Assembly (NCBI RefSeq): GCF_023094245.1
Contig: NZ_JALMEW010000001.1
Span: forward strand, 959,130-1,023,129
Reading direction: 5' to 3'
Origin: Halomonas getboli
Lineage (GTDB): Bacteria > Pseudomonadota > Gammaproteobacteria > Pseudomonadales > Halomonadaceae
DNA length: 64,000 bases
Below are positions 29,100-40,573 of the stretch, one piece after another. Under the pieces are notes generated by a model that searched no databases, was not told the DNA's origin, and was given only the letters and a program-made list of their open reading frames with translations. The first letter of the stretch is position 1. Each line of letters starts with the position of its first letter. Position numbers and translations under genes: made by a program.

Positions 29100-29849
29100 T
29101 CAAGGCACCACGATCACCGGAATCGCCGGCCTCGATAGCCACTCCGCGTCCTCTGCCAGCAGCGACCGCAGCATCTCTCGGCGCATCATCAGCGCACCAC
29201 CGCGACAGGCCGCCAGGCGCCGCGACAGCGAGGCCGCACTCTCGGCCACCAGCGGCCGCGCCTCGCCGAACAGCGACAGCAGCGTCGCAGGCACAGACGG
29301 CATCTCTCCACCTCCGGACACCACCAGCAGCGGCCCCGCGGCCGCCTCGCGCCAGATCAGCACCGGGCAGGGCGCCGACAGCATCAGCGCGAGACCGGCG
29401 GCGCCGAATCGTGCGCTCGACTCCCCCCCTGCGCCGGCCCGATCCAGCACCAGCAGATCGCCGGGCACGGCCAGCGCCAGCGCCTCCTCGAGCATCCGGC
29501 CGCGCCGCACCTCCAGCGAATGAGGCAGCTGCCGCCCGGCCATCGCGCTGGCCAGGGCCCGGCGGACCCGCTCGCCCTGACGGGCCAGTCCGGCCTCTAG
29601 CCCGGCGAGGCTGAGCCGGCGCACCCGGCCGGAGTAGCCCCCGACCTCGCAGGCAAAGGGAAAGGCCGCGCTGTGCAGCAGGTCCTGATTCTCGACGACC
29701 AGCACCACCAGCTCGCGCCCCTGCCGTTCGGCGAGGTGCGCCGCAGCGGCAATCAGCGCCTGGCCCTGGCCAGAGGCCTCATGCAGCGCCAGCACCCTCG
29801 CCAGGGTCCCCGGCTCCCGGGCCCGGCCGGCCGCGTCGGGCTCACTCAT
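29100..29849 (-). CDS. Universal-stress-protein-like protein paired with Lon-like protease
   Basis: A 249-residue soluble protein. Residues about 20-140 resemble the USP/adenine-nucleotide alpha-hydrolase fold: RVLALHEASGQGQALIAAAAHLAERQGRELVVLVVENQD, then EEALALAVPGDLLVLDRAG and SAPCPVLIW. No clear ATP-binding GxxGxx(9)GS motif is visible. The ATG overlaps the stop of the upstream Lon-like protease gene (8 nt), so the two are translationally coupled and may work together. The exact family is uncertain. Confidence 0.6.
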   Translation of the reverse strand: MSEPDAAGRAREPGTLARVLALHEASGQGQALIAAAAHLAERQGRELVVLVVENQDLLHSAAFPFACEVGGYSGRVRRLSLAGLEAGLARQGERVRRALASAMAGRQLPHSLEVRRGRMLEEALALAVPGDLLVLDRAGAGGESSARFGAAGLALMLSAPCPVLIWREAAAGPLLVVSGGGEMPSVPATLLSLFGEARPLVAESAASLSRRLAACRGGALMMRREMLRSLLAEDAEWLSRPAIPVIVVP

Positions 29850-32226
29850 CGCCAGTTTCCCCACCGTTGCGATCGGCCCCGGCAGCTTCATCGCCATCGC
29901 CATCACGATGACGTACCGCCCGACGGAAGTCCGCCAGCCGCTCGGCGACCCGAGCCTCCAGGTCGAGCCCGGCCTCGCCGGCGGTCAACAGCGTCAGCGC
30001 CTCCTCCAGTCGGCGAATGGCGTAGAGTCGAAAATGAACGGCGGCGATCGCCTCGCGCACCTCGGCGTCGAGCATCAGGTGCTCGACGTTGGCGGCGGGC
30101 AGGATCACCGCCCTCCCCTCGATCTCGCCCCGCGCCCGGCACACGGCGAAGAAGCCCTCGATCTTCTCGTTGACGCCGCCCACCGCCTGCACCTCGCCAT
30201 GCTGGTTGATCGAGCCGGTCACGGCGAAGCGCTGGTCCAGGGGCACGCGGGCGATGGCGGACACCAGCGCACAGGCCTCGGCCACCGAGGCACTGTCGCC
30301 CTCGACGCCGCCGTAGGACTGCTCGAAGGCCAGGCTGGCCGACAGCGACAGCGGCGCATCGGCGGCATAGCGATTGGCCAGCCAGCGCGACAGGATCATC
30401 ACCGCCTTGGCGTGAATCGGCCCGCCCATCCTGGCCTCGCGCTCGATGTCGATCACCTGACCGTGGCCCGGCCGCGCGGTGGCCGTGATGCGGATCGGCT
30501 GGCCGAAGCCGTGATCGGTCAGGCGCATCACCGTCAGCCCGTTGATCTGGCCGATCCGTCGGCCGTCGGTGGCGATCATCAGGGTGCCGCGCAGAATCTG
30601 TTCGAGGCTGAGTTCGCGAATGCGGTCGGCGCGACGGCGCTGCTCGGCCACACTGCGCTCCACGGCCTCCCGGCCGATCGCCGCCTGGCCGTCGCTACCG
30701 GCCCAGTGGTCGGCCTCCACTAGCAGATCGTGCAGGTCACGATGGCGCACGGTAAGCCGACGCTGGTCGCCGGCCAGCCGGGTGGCCCGCTCGATCACCG
30801 CCGCCACCCCCTCGGCGGTCAGCGGCCTCAGGCCGGCCTCGGTCGCCAGCATCACCAGCATGCGGGCATAGTCGACCAGGCCTTCCGACTCGCGGACGAC
30901 CTCGTCGTCCATGTCGGCCTGGACCTTGAACAGCTCCAGGAAATCGGGATCGTGCTCGCACAGCAGGTAGTAGAGCGATCGATCGCCGAGCAGCACCACC
31001 TTGACGTCCAGCGGCACCGCCTCGGGCTCCAGGGTCAGGGTGCTGATCAGCCCGTAGGCCTGCTCCAGGGATTCGGTGCGGATGCGCCCGGTCGACAGCA
31101 CCCGCTTGAGGGTTTCCCAGGCCCCGGGCTGCGTCAGCAGGCCGCGCACGTCGAGCACCAGATAACCGCCGTTGGCATGATGCAGGGCACCGGGACGAAT
31201 CAGCGTGAAATCGGTCAGCAGGGTGCCGTTCTGGACCTGATGCTCGATCCGGCCAACCAGGTGCTGGTGGCTGGGCATGTCGAGGTGCACCACCGGCGCG
31301 CCGCTGGCGTCGGCGTTGTCCACCAGCAGGTTGAGCCGGAAGCGGCTGAACACGGCCTCGGGGGGAATCTCGGGTTCGTCCTCACGGAAGCTCTCGACGT
31401 GGAACAGCAGCGCCTCGCGGATCGCCGTCAGATGCGCCAGCACGGCCTCATGCTCGGCGTAGCGGGTGTCGAGCTCCTCCAACGGCGCCTCGATGGCGGC
31501 CTGCAGCAGCTCCTCGTTGAGCGCGGCGATCTGCTCGCGCAGGGTATTGGCCAGCCGGGGCATCCGACGGATCGTCTGGGCCAGCTTGTCCTGGAGAATT
31601 TCCACGCTGCGCTCGATGCGCTCGCGCTCGGCCTGATCGAGCTGCTGATAGGCATCGGGCGAAAGCATCTCGCCGTCGGCGTCGGCCGGCGCGAAGGTAA
31701 AGCCGCTGGGCGTCGATAGCAGCAGGATATCGTTGTCGCGGGCCTCGCGGCGAACCGCTTCCACGGCATCGCGCTGACGCTCGCCCATGGCCTGCTTGAG
31801 CTCATGGAGCCGATTCTGGTACTCGTCGCTCTCGAACATCGCCGGAATGGCGCCGGCGAGTTCCTCTATCAGCCGCTCGATATCACCGCGGAGCTGCCGC
31901 CCCAGCCCGGGTGGCAGGCTCAGCAGCAGCGGCACGCTGGGGTCGTCGAAGTTGTAGCGGTAACAGAGGTCAGGCGGCGTCGGAGCCGAGGCCGCCCGCC
32001 GTTCGAGGAAGCGGCTGACCGAGTCTCTCTGGCCGCGGCCGGGCGATCCGAGCACGTACAGGTTGAAGCCATCGTGGCGAATCGCCGTGCCCAGCGCCAG
32101 GGCATCGCGCGCCCGCGCCTGGCCCTCGATCATGTCCAACGGGGCCAGTTCGCTGGTCAGGGTGAAATCGAAGTGTTCACTCGGGCAGCGCCGAAACACC
32201 GCCTCCACCGTCAGGGGCTCCACCAT
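29842..32226 (-). CDS. Lon-like ATP-dependent protease (AAA_32 / Lon proteolytic domain)
   Basis: A 794-residue cytosolic protease. The N-terminal AAA region has an atypical Walker A, LGSPGRGQRDS (59-69), with Gln-Arg where GKS/T is usual. A long helical middle is followed by the Lon protease domain, whose catalytic dyad is Ser645 (EGDSAS) and Lys688 (NEK), 43 residues apart as in E. coli Lon. A charged low-complexity tail of about 25 residues ends the protein. It is shorter than housekeeping Lon and belongs to the Lon-related putative protease group. GAGGGAGG precedes the start, and it is coupled to the USP-like gene. Confidence 0.88.
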   Translation of the reverse strand: MVEPLTVEAVFRRCPSEHFDFTLTSELAPLDMIEGQARARDALALGTAIRHDGFNLYVLGSPGRGQRDSVSRFLERRAASAPTPPDLCYRYNFDDPSVPLLLSLPPGLGRQLRGDIERLIEELAGAIPAMFESDEYQNRLHELKQAMGERQRDAVEAVRREARDNDILLLSTPSGFTFAPADADGEMLSPDAYQQLDQAERERIERSVEILQDKLAQTIRRMPRLANTLREQIAALNEELLQAAIEAPLEELDTRYAEHEAVLAHLTAIREALLFHVESFREDEPEIPPEAVFSRFRLNLLVDNADASGAPVVHLDMPSHQHLVGRIEHQVQNGTLLTDFTLIRPGALHHANGGYLVLDVRGLLTQPGAWETLKRVLSTGRIRTESLEQAYGLISTLTLEPEAVPLDVKVVLLGDRSLYYLLCEHDPDFLELFKVQADMDDEVVRESEGLVDYARMLVMLATEAGLRPLTAEGVAAVIERATRLAGDQRRLTVRHRDLHDLLVEADHWAGSDGQAAIGREAVERSVAEQRRRADRIRELSLEQILRGTLMIATDGRRIGQINGLTVMRLTDHGFGQPIRITATARPGHGQVIDIEREARMGGPIHAKAVMILSRWLANRYAADAPLSLSASLAFEQSYGGVEGDSASVAEACALVSAIARVPLDQRFAVTGSINQHGEVQAVGGVNEKIEGFFAVCRARGEIEGRAVILPAANVEHLMLDAEVREAIAAVHFRLYAIRRLEEALTLLTAGEAGLDLEARVAERLADFRRAVRHRDGDGDEAAGADRNGGETGDE

Positions 32227-32289
32227 GGTCCGCCTCCCTCATCGTCGGACTCAGTATGGCGGATCCCCGCGGCGACCACCTGATGCACA

Positions 32290-32838
32290 TCAGTAGAGCA
32301 CGTCGTGAATCACGTCGTAGATGATGTCGTTGGTGATATCGACCAGCACCGCATCGGCACCGACGCGACGCCACTCGTAGCCGTCGTAGTGCGGCAGATC
32401 ACGACGGATGCCGTCGTCCAGGCGCTTGCCGATGCCAGGAGGCATGGGCTTTCCTCGGGCCAGGTTCTGGCGCACGCCGGGCGGAATCGCCTCGTGGTCC
32501 TCGTGGGCATAGACGTCGCGGTGACGACCGAAGATGTCGCGGATCAGCGCCTCCTCGAGATCCAGATCGTCATGGTGGCGATAGTCGCGGTCCCGGTCAT
32601 CGTAGCGGCGCTCTTCATGACGATTCTCGTAACGATCTTCATGGCGCTCCGTGCGCTCGCGGCCATCATGGCCGTTGGCGTCCTGGCGCAGCCGTTCGGA
32701 CTGCCCCTGCCCGCCCTTGGCATGCTCCGGCGGCCCACCGCCATTTCCGGGATTGGCCAGCGCCGGCAGCGCCACGAGGCCGAGGATCAGGGCGCCAGCC
32801 GGCGCCAGGCGATGGAATCGACGTCTCTGTGAGGGCAT
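32290..32838 (-). CDS. CigR-like/RcnB-type secreted protein
   Basis: The 182-residue product has an N-terminal signal peptide (RRRFHRLAPAGALILGLVALPALA). A His/Asp/Arg/Glu-rich low-complexity region (about 55-105, RDRDYRHHDD-like) follows. The C-terminal segment LARGKPMPPGIGKRLDDGIRRDLPHYDGYEWRRVGADAVLVDI is the RcnB/CigR signature. CigR is an anti-virulence inner-membrane/periplasmic protein in Salmonella; RcnB is a periplasmic metal-homeostasis protein. The function here is unknown. I chose the ATG at 32838 because AAGGAGG is 9 nt upstream; it abuts the ATG at 32847. Confidence 0.8.
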   Translation of the reverse strand: MPSQRRRFHRLAPAGALILGLVALPALANPGNGGGPPEHAKGGQGQSERLRQDANGHDGRERTERHEDRYENRHEERRYDDRDRDYRHHDDLDLEEALIRDIFGRHRDVYAHEDHEAIPPGVRQNLARGKPMPPGIGKRLDDGIRRDLPHYDGYEWRRVGADAVLVDITNDIIYDVIHDVLY

Positions 32839-32922
32839 GACGGGCATCCTCCTTTTGCCTGAGTGATGTCCACAGTCTAGCCACTCTCGCGCCGCCAAGC
32901 GTGCAAAGGGCGTGCAGAAACG

Positions 32923-32952
32923 ACGACACCCGAGCCGAGGCCCGGGTGTCGT
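32923..32952 (-). terminator. Likely terminator of ppsA
   Basis: A 10-bp perfect stem (32923-32932 with 32943-32952) lies just past the ppsA stop on the minus strand. Only a short T run follows, so strength is uncertain. Confidence 0.55.
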
Positions 32953-32980
32953 GTCGTTCGGGGTCGCGATCGCGGGGCGA

Positions 32981-35353
<2,373 letters not shown>

Positions 35354-35584
35354 GAAACCCCCTATAGGATTGGAAACCGACACCGGAAAGTGCATGACGC
35401 ACCGTCATGAGTGGATGCGAACGACTCTATCAACGGCCCGCCATATTCGCCATTGGTCTAACAGCTAAGTCACTGAAGGTTTTTTACAACAATTCGCCGA
35501 TCCTGGCGTTTCCTGTAGTCGCGCTTGTCTGGCCTCGCGCGAGACTCGACAATGACGCCATCCTTTCCCGTCCGAGCGAACCCC

Positions 35585-36418
35585 ATGACACGCACCGCCT
35601 TCTTCATTTCCGACGGCACCGGTATCACCGCCGAGAGCCTGGGTCGCAGCCTGCTGGCCCAGTTCGAGAACGTCGAGATGCGCATGCTGACCAAGCCCTA
35701 TATCGACAGCGTCGACAAGGCCAGACGCCTGGTCGAGATCATCGAGGCCACCGCGGTCAAGGACGGCAACACGCCGATCATCATCGACACCATCGTCGAC
35801 GAGGACGTTCGCGCCGTGATCCGCAACGCGCCGGGCTTCCAGGTCGATATCTTCTCGACCTTCCTCGAGCCGCTGGAGCAGGAGCTGGCCACCCACTCCT
35901 CCTACAGCGTCGGCCGTACCCATGCCATCGGCAGCGACGACGTCTACATGGACCGTATTCACTCGGTGCACTTCGCCCTGGACAACGACGACGGCGCCCG
36001 CACCCACCAATACGACAAGGCCGACATCATCCTGGTCGGGGTATCGCGCTGCGGCAAGACGCCGACCTCGCTGTACCTGGCGCTGCAGTTCGGCATCCGC
36101 GCCGCCAACTATCCACTGACAGAGGACGACCAGGACGACAACGGCAGCCTCAAGCTGCCGGGGGTGCTGGCCAAGCACCGCCACAAGCTGTTCGGGCTGA
36201 CCATCGACCCGCGCCGGCTGGCGGCGATCCGTCACGAGCGCCGCCCCAACAGCCGCTACAGCTCCATGGACCAGTGCGTGCAGGAGGTGGCCGAGGCCGA
36301 GGCGCTGTACCGCCGCATGCATATCCCCTATATCGACACCACGCGCTTCTCGGTGGAGGAGATCTCGACCCGGATGATCGCCGAGACCGGCATCAACCGG
36401 CGCTTCTCGCCGCGCTGA
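35585..36418 (+). CDS. PEP synthase regulatory kinase/pyrophosphorylase (PSRP, DUF299)
   Basis: This bifunctional enzyme phosphorylates a threonine of PpsA using ADP and removes it with phosphate, switching PEP synthase off and on. The 277-residue product contains the P-loop-like GVSRCGKT at 152-159 and the DUF299 segments [19 protein letters not shown] at 7-25 and [17 protein letters not shown]. The position divergent from ppsA supports the role. An in-frame ATG at 35525 is not supported by family starts. Confidence 0.93.
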   Translation: MTRTAFFISDGTGITAESLGRSLLAQFENVEMRMLTKPYIDSVDKARRLVEIIEATAVKDGNTPIIIDTIVDEDVRAVIRNAPGFQVDIFSTFLEPLEQELATHSSYSVGRTHAIGSDDVYMDRIHSVHFALDNDDGARTHQYDKADIILVGVSRCGKTPTSLYLALQFGIRAANYPLTEDDQDDNGSLKLPGVLAKHRHKLFGLTIDPRRLAAIRHERRPNSRYSSMDQCVQEVAEAEALYRRMHIPYIDTTRFSVEEISTRMIAETGINRRFSPR

Positions 36419-36476
36419 CCTGATCTCGGAGAACACTGGGCCTCAGCGCACACTGAGCCTCAGGAACCACAGGGCC

Positions 36477-37748
36477 TCAGCGCACGATATTCAGCCGCCG
36501 CAGCCGGGAGATATCGTCCGCCGACAGCCCCAGCTCGCCCAGCACGGCATCGCTGTCCTGGCCCAGGCCCGGCGGCGCGCCGTCGGCGGTGGCGCTCTCG
36601 CCGTCGAAGCGCAGCGGATTGGCCATCTGTGGCACCGGCGATCCATCGGAGCGCGTCAGGGTACGGCACAGGCCGCGGTGGCGCACCTGGGGATCGTCGA
36701 AGGCCTCGGTCAGGGTATTGATCGGCCCGGCGGGAATGCCGAGGCCTTCCAGATCGGCCAGCCAGGCGTCGCGCCCCCGGGTCAGGAACGCCTCGGCGAT
36801 CCGCGGCACCAGCGACTCGCGGTGTGCAACCCGAGCGGCATTGGTGGCAAAGGCGGGATCGTCGGCCCAGTCCGGATGCCCGAGCAGCTCGGCCAGGCGC
36901 GCGAACTGAGCATCGTTGCCCACCGTCAGCACCAGGTAGCCGTCGGCGCAGGCGAAGGCCTGATAGGGCACGATGTTCGGATGGGCATTGCCGTGGCGCG
37001 CGGGATTCTGGCCGGTCACCCGGGCATTGAGCGCCTGGTTGGCCAGCGTCGCCAGCTGGACGTCGAGCAGCGCCACGTCGATATGACGCCCCTTGGCGGA
37101 TGATGGCCCGCTGCCCTGCTGCCGCTCATAGAGCGCCGCCAGCACGCCGACGGCGGCGTAGAGCCCGGTCATCACATCGGTAATCGCCACCCCGGTCTTC
37201 ATCGGCATGCCGTCGGGCTCGCCGGTCAGACTCATCAGCCCGCCCAGGGCCTGGATCATGAAGTCGTAGCCGGCGCGATGAGCGTAGGGGCCATCCTGGC
37301 CGAAGCCGGTGATCGAGCAGCCGACCAGCTGCGGATTCACCGCCTTGAGGCTCTGGTGATCGAGCCCGTAGCGAGCCAGGCCGCCGACCTTGAAGTTCTC
37401 CAGCAGCACGTCGGCCCCGGCGGCGAGCCGACGCACCAGGGCCTGGCCCGCCTCGGTGGCGATATCCACGGCCACCGACTGCTTGCCGCGATTGGCGCAG
37501 AGGTAATAGGCGGCCAGACGCTCGACGCCCTCTTTGCCACCTTCTTCGCTACCTTCTCCACTGTCCCCTTCGCCGCTCGCCTCGTCCTCCAGCCAGGGCG
37601 GCCCCCAGCCGCGCGTGTCGTCGCCGCGCACGGGATGCTCGATCTTGATCACTCGGGCGCCCAGGTCGGCCAGCAGCTGCCCCGCCCAGGGCCCGGCCAG
37701 CACCCGGGACAGATCCAGCACCACCACGCCGTCCAGCGGTCCGCTCAT
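36477..37748 (-). CDS. CaiB/BaiF (family III) CoA-transferase, likely glutarate/succinate
   Basis: Family III CoA-transferases move CoA between carboxylic acids. The 423-residue product begins GPLDGVVVLDLSRVLAGPWAGQLLADLGARVIKIEHP, the family signature, and retains the conserved catalytic Asp region ITDVMTGLYAAVGVLAALYERQQ. Adjacency to gcdH suggests a glutarate:succinyl-CoA transferase (SUGCT-like) role in lysine/glutarate breakdown, by inference. An unusual Gly/Glu/Ser-rich insert (about 54-76) interrupts the N-terminal region between GPPWLE and ERLAAYYLCANRGK. It lies 56 nt downstream of gcdH on the same strand. Confidence 0.88.
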   Translation of the reverse strand: MSGPLDGVVVLDLSRVLAGPWAGQLLADLGARVIKIEHPVRGDDTRGWGPPWLEDEASGEGDSGEGSEEGGKEGVERLAAYYLCANRGKQSVAVDIATEAGQALVRRLAAGADVLLENFKVGGLARYGLDHQSLKAVNPQLVGCSITGFGQDGPYAHRAGYDFMIQALGGLMSLTGEPDGMPMKTGVAITDVMTGLYAAVGVLAALYERQQGSGPSSAKGRHIDVALLDVQLATLANQALNARVTGQNPARHGNAHPNIVPYQAFACADGYLVLTVGNDAQFARLAELLGHPDWADDPAFATNAARVAHRESLVPRIAEAFLTRGRDAWLADLEGLGIPAGPINTLTEAFDDPQVRHRGLCRTLTRSDGSPVPQMANPLRFDGESATADGAPPGLGQDSDAVLGELGLSADDISRLRRLNIVR

Positions 37749-37804
37749 TGAGATCTCCCTCATCTTGGAGCTGTTCCGGCGTCAAGCCATCGAGGGGGCC
37801 TGTG

Positions 37805-38986
37805 CTAGCCGGTGAAGGCCTGAATGCCGGTCTGCGCTCGACCCAGTATCAGCGCATGGATATCGTGGGTGCCCTCGTAGGTGTTGACCGCCTCGAGGTT
37901 CATGACGTGGCGGATCACGGGGTATTCGTCGCTGATGCCGTTACCGCCGTGCATGTCACGGGCCTGGCGGGCGATGTCCAGCGCCTTGCCGCAGTTGTTG
38001 CGCTTGATCAGCGAGATGGTCTCGGGCACCAGCTGGCCGTCGTCGATCATCCGCCCCACTCTGAGCGCCGCCTGCAGGCCCAGTGCGATCTCGGTCTGCA
38101 TGTCGGCGAGCTTCTTCTGGATCAGCTGATTGGCGGCCAGCGGGCGGCCGAACTGCTGGCGGTCGAGGGTGTACTGACGGGCCGCATGCCAGCAGGCCTC
38201 CGCGGCCCCCATGCTGCCCCAGGCGATGCCGAAGCGGGCACGGTTGAAGCACGAGAAGGGCCCCTTGAGGCCGGTGACGCCGGGCAGCCGGGCGTCGTCG
38301 GAGACCTCCACGTCCTGCATCACGATCTGGCCGGTGGTCGAAGCACGCAGGCTGAACTTGCCCTCGATCTTCGGCGCCGAGAGTCCCGCCATGTCCTTCT
38401 CCAGCACGAAGCCGCGGATCGTGCCCTCCTCGTCCCGGGCCCAGACCACGAAGACGTCGGCGATCGGCGCGTTGGTGATCCAGGTCTTGGTGCCGTTGAG
38501 CCGCCAGCCGCCGTCGGTGCGCCGGGCACGGGTCGACATGGCGCCGGGATCGGAGCCGTGATCCGGCTCGGTGAGGCCGAAGGCGCCGACCCACTCGCCG
38601 CTGGCGAGCTTCGGCAGGTAGCGATCCTTCTGGGCCTCGCTGCCGAAGGCGTGAATCGGGTACATGACCAGGCTCGACTGCACGCTCATGGCGCTGCGAT
38701 AGCCGGAATCGACCCGCTCGACCTCTCGGGCGATCAGCCCGTAGCTGACATAGTTCATCCCGGCGCAGCCGTAGCCGTCGATGGTCGCCCCGAGCAGGCC
38801 GAGCTCGCCCATCTCGGTCATGATCTCGCGATCGAAGCGCTCCAGGCGGTTGGCCTCGCGCACCCGGGGCAGCAGCTGCTCCTGGCAGTAGTCGTGGGCG
38901 GTCTGCTGGACCAGACGCTCGTCGCCGTCCAGCTGATCGATGAGGCGGAAGGGGTCATCCCAGGTCATGGGAGTGATCTGGCTCAT
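37805..38986 (-). CDS. gcdH: Glutaryl-CoA dehydrogenase
   Basis: GcdH oxidatively decarboxylates glutaryl-CoA to crotonyl-CoA using FAD, in lysine, tryptophan and glutarate degradation. The 393-residue protein carries acyl-CoA-dehydrogenase motifs ([32 protein letters not shown]) and the GcdH catalytic Glu371 in [20 protein letters not shown] near the C-terminus. The substrate-binding Arg region [17 protein letters not shown] fits GcdH rather than short-chain dehydrogenases. A perfect 12-bp palindrome lies 18-42 nt upstream of the start and probably regulates both gcdH and the CoA-transferase. Confidence 0.93.
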   Translation of the reverse strand: MSQITPMTWDDPFRLIDQLDGDERLVQQTAHDYCQEQLLPRVREANRLERFDREIMTEMGELGLLGATIDGYGCAGMNYVSYGLIAREVERVDSGYRSAMSVQSSLVMYPIHAFGSEAQKDRYLPKLASGEWVGAFGLTEPDHGSDPGAMSTRARRTDGGWRLNGTKTWITNAPIADVFVVWARDEEGTIRGFVLEKDMAGLSAPKIEGKFSLRASTTGQIVMQDVEVSDDARLPGVTGLKGPFSCFNRARFGIAWGSMGAAEACWHAARQYTLDRQQFGRPLAANQLIQKKLADMQTEIALGLQAALRVGRMIDDGQLVPETISLIKRNNCGKALDIARQARDMHGGNGISDEYPVIRHVMNLEAVNTYEGTHDIHALILGRAQTGIQAFTG

Positions 38987-39003
38987 GGGGCGCTCCGATG
39001 AAT

Positions 39004-39028
39004 GTCTACATTTTTTAAAAATGTAGAC
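39004..39028. promoter_or_regulatory. Operator-like palindrome before gcdH
   Basis: Two perfect 12-bp arms (GTCTACATTTTT at 39004-39015 and AAAAATGTAGAC at 39017-39028) flank one base. It lies 18-42 nt upstream of the gcdH start and is conspicuously AT-rich in a GC-rich genome. The GTCTACA core resembles sites of FadR/FCD-type GntR regulators. A hairpin terminator is less likely, as no T tract follows. Confidence 0.65.
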
Positions 39029-39118
39029 CTTAGGAGTGCCCCTGCCAAGCCAGACGAAGGGAGGATAAGGGGAGACAGTCTGGCCACCGGCGCCGCGACA
39101 GCGCCGGCAGCCAGGCCG

Positions 39119-40366
39119 TTACTCGTCTTCTTCGGCCCGCGGCAGGATGGCGTTGAGCAGGATGCCCACCAGCGCGGCGAGGCCCACGCCCTGCAGGGTG
39201 AACTGGCCGCCGCCCAGCTGCATGCCGCCGATGCCGAACACCAGGATCAGCGACACCACCACCAGGTTGCGCGGTGCGGTCAGCGGCTTGCCGGCGCGCA
39301 CCAGGGTGTTCATGCCGACCACCGCGATGGAACCGAACAGCAGCGTCATGATGCCGCCCATCACCGGGCCCGGGATGGTCTGCAGCACGGCGCCGAGCTT
39401 GCCGAGAAACGACAGCAGCACGGCGATCACCGCGGTGACCACCATGATCCGCGGGTTGAAGGCACGGGTCAGGGTCACGGCGCCGGTGACCTCGGAATAG
39501 GTGGTATTGGGCGGCCCGCCGAACAGCGCCGCCACGCTGGTGGCCAGGCCGTCGCCCAGCAGGGTGCGGTGCAGGCCGGGCTTTTCCAGGTAGTTGCGGC
39601 GCGTCACCGAGCCGATGGCGATCATGTCGCCGATGTGCTCGACCGCCGGGGCGATGGCCACCGGAATCATGAACAGCACCGCCGCCCAGTGGAAGCTCGG
39701 CGTCACGAACTCGGGCAGCGCCAGCCAGGCCGCCTCCTTCACCGGGGTGTAGTCGACCACGCCCATCAGCGCGGCCAGCGCATAGCCGGTGGCGATGCCG
39801 CCGAGAATCGGGATCAGCCGGATCAGGCCACGGCCGAACACCGCCAGCACCAGGGTCACCAGCAGGCTGGCCATGGACAGCACCATGGCCCGGCCGTAGC
39901 CGATGGCGTCGCTGGTGCCGCCGGTGGCCATGTCCACCGCCACCGGCGCCAGGGCCAGGCCGATCACCATGATCACCGGCCCCACCACCACCGGCGGCAG
40001 CAGGTAGTGCAGCCAGACGGTGCCCTTGAGGCGCACGATCTGGGAGATCACTACATAAACCAGGCCCGCGGCCAGCAGTCCGCCGAGGGTCGCGGACACG
40101 CCGAAGCTCGCCACCGACCCCTGGATCGGCGCGATGAAGGCGAACGACGAGGCCAGGAACACCGGTACGCTGTTGCGGGTCACGGCGTGGAACACCAGGG
40201 TGCCGAGGCCGGCGGTGAACAGCGCCACGTTGGGGTCGAGGCCGGTCAGCAGCGGCACCAGCACCAGCGAGCCGAAGGCCACGAACAGCATCTGGGCGCC
40301 GACGATCAGCGTGCGCAGGGGTGATCCGACCGTCGGGGCAGTCGAGGAGGCGGGTCTTTCCGTCAT
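39119..40366 (-). CDS. uraA: Uracil permease (NCS2 family)
   Basis: This proton-coupled uracil importer sits in the inner membrane. The 415-residue protein has about 12-14 hydrophobic segments and carries the NCS2 uracil-permease signatures ASSFAFIAPIQ, AVEHIGDMIAIGSVTRRNY and GPPNTTYSEVTGAVTLTRAFNP. A GGAGAG site precedes the ATG. The gene lies downstream of upp on the same strand, with a hairpin and a structured repeat between them. Xanthine permeases share the fold, but the adjacency to upp favours uracil. Confidence 0.93.
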   Translation of the reverse strand: MTERPASSTAPTVGSPLRTLIVGAQMLFVAFGSLVLVPLLTGLDPNVALFTAGLGTLVFHAVTRNSVPVFLASSFAFIAPIQGSVASFGVSATLGGLLAAGLVYVVISQIVRLKGTVWLHYLLPPVVVGPVIMVIGLALAPVAVDMATGGTSDAIGYGRAMVLSMASLLVTLVLAVFGRGLIRLIPILGGIATGYALAALMGVVDYTPVKEAAWLALPEFVTPSFHWAAVLFMIPVAIAPAVEHIGDMIAIGSVTRRNYLEKPGLHRTLLGDGLATSVAALFGGPPNTTYSEVTGAVTLTRAFNPRIMVVTAVIAVLLSFLGKLGAVLQTIPGPVMGGIMTLLFGSIAVVGMNTLVRAGKPLTAPRNLVVVSLILVFGIGGMQLGGGQFTLQGVGLAALVGILLNAILPRAEEDE

Positions 40367-40394
40367 CCGAAGTCTCTCCGTAAGAGCCAGGCAG

Positions 40395-40419
40395 AAAAAC
40401 GCCCCTGATCAGGGGCGTT
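40395..40419 (-). terminator. Hairpin/terminator before uraA
   Basis: A perfect 22-bp palindrome (40398-40419; CGCCCCTGATCAGGGGCG core) reads into a T run on the minus strand (40395-40399). It lies between upp and uraA and would limit read-through from upp, or act as an attenuator of uraA. Confidence 0.75.
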
Positions 40420-40444
40420 GAAGCAAAGAGTCTATTGTTGAGCG

Positions 40445-40564
40445 GGCACCACGGCGAGCGACGACCAGACAAGGCAAGAAGCGAGGAAAGAGCGGAGTTT
40501 ACTGAAGTAAATGAGCATCTTGAGTCGCTTCTTAACGCCGTATGGTCGAGCGCAGCCAGGTGCC
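40445..40564. repeat. Structured dispersed element, copy A
   Basis: Copy A of an approximately 120-nt element also found at 59923-60041. Nested stems are: P1 GGCACC (40445-40450)/GGTGCC (40559-40564); P2 CGACCA (40462-40467)/TGGTCG (40543-40548); P3 AAGAAGCGA (40476-40484)/TCGCTTCTT (40525-40533); P4 TTTAC (40498-40502)/GTAAA (40507-40511) with loop TGAA. Unpaired segments GGCGAGC, GACAAGGC, GGAG, TGAG, AACGCCGTA and GAGCGCAG are identical in both copies. It sits between upp and uraA. The functional strand is unknown. Confidence 0.85.
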
Positions 40565-40573
40565 GGCCAACAA

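Noticed and set aside
40445..40564. Integron attC site
   Set aside because: The element is a nested hairpin of about 120 nt, but it lacks the terminal RYYYAAC/GTTRRRY core-site pair and there are no gene cassettes or integrase.
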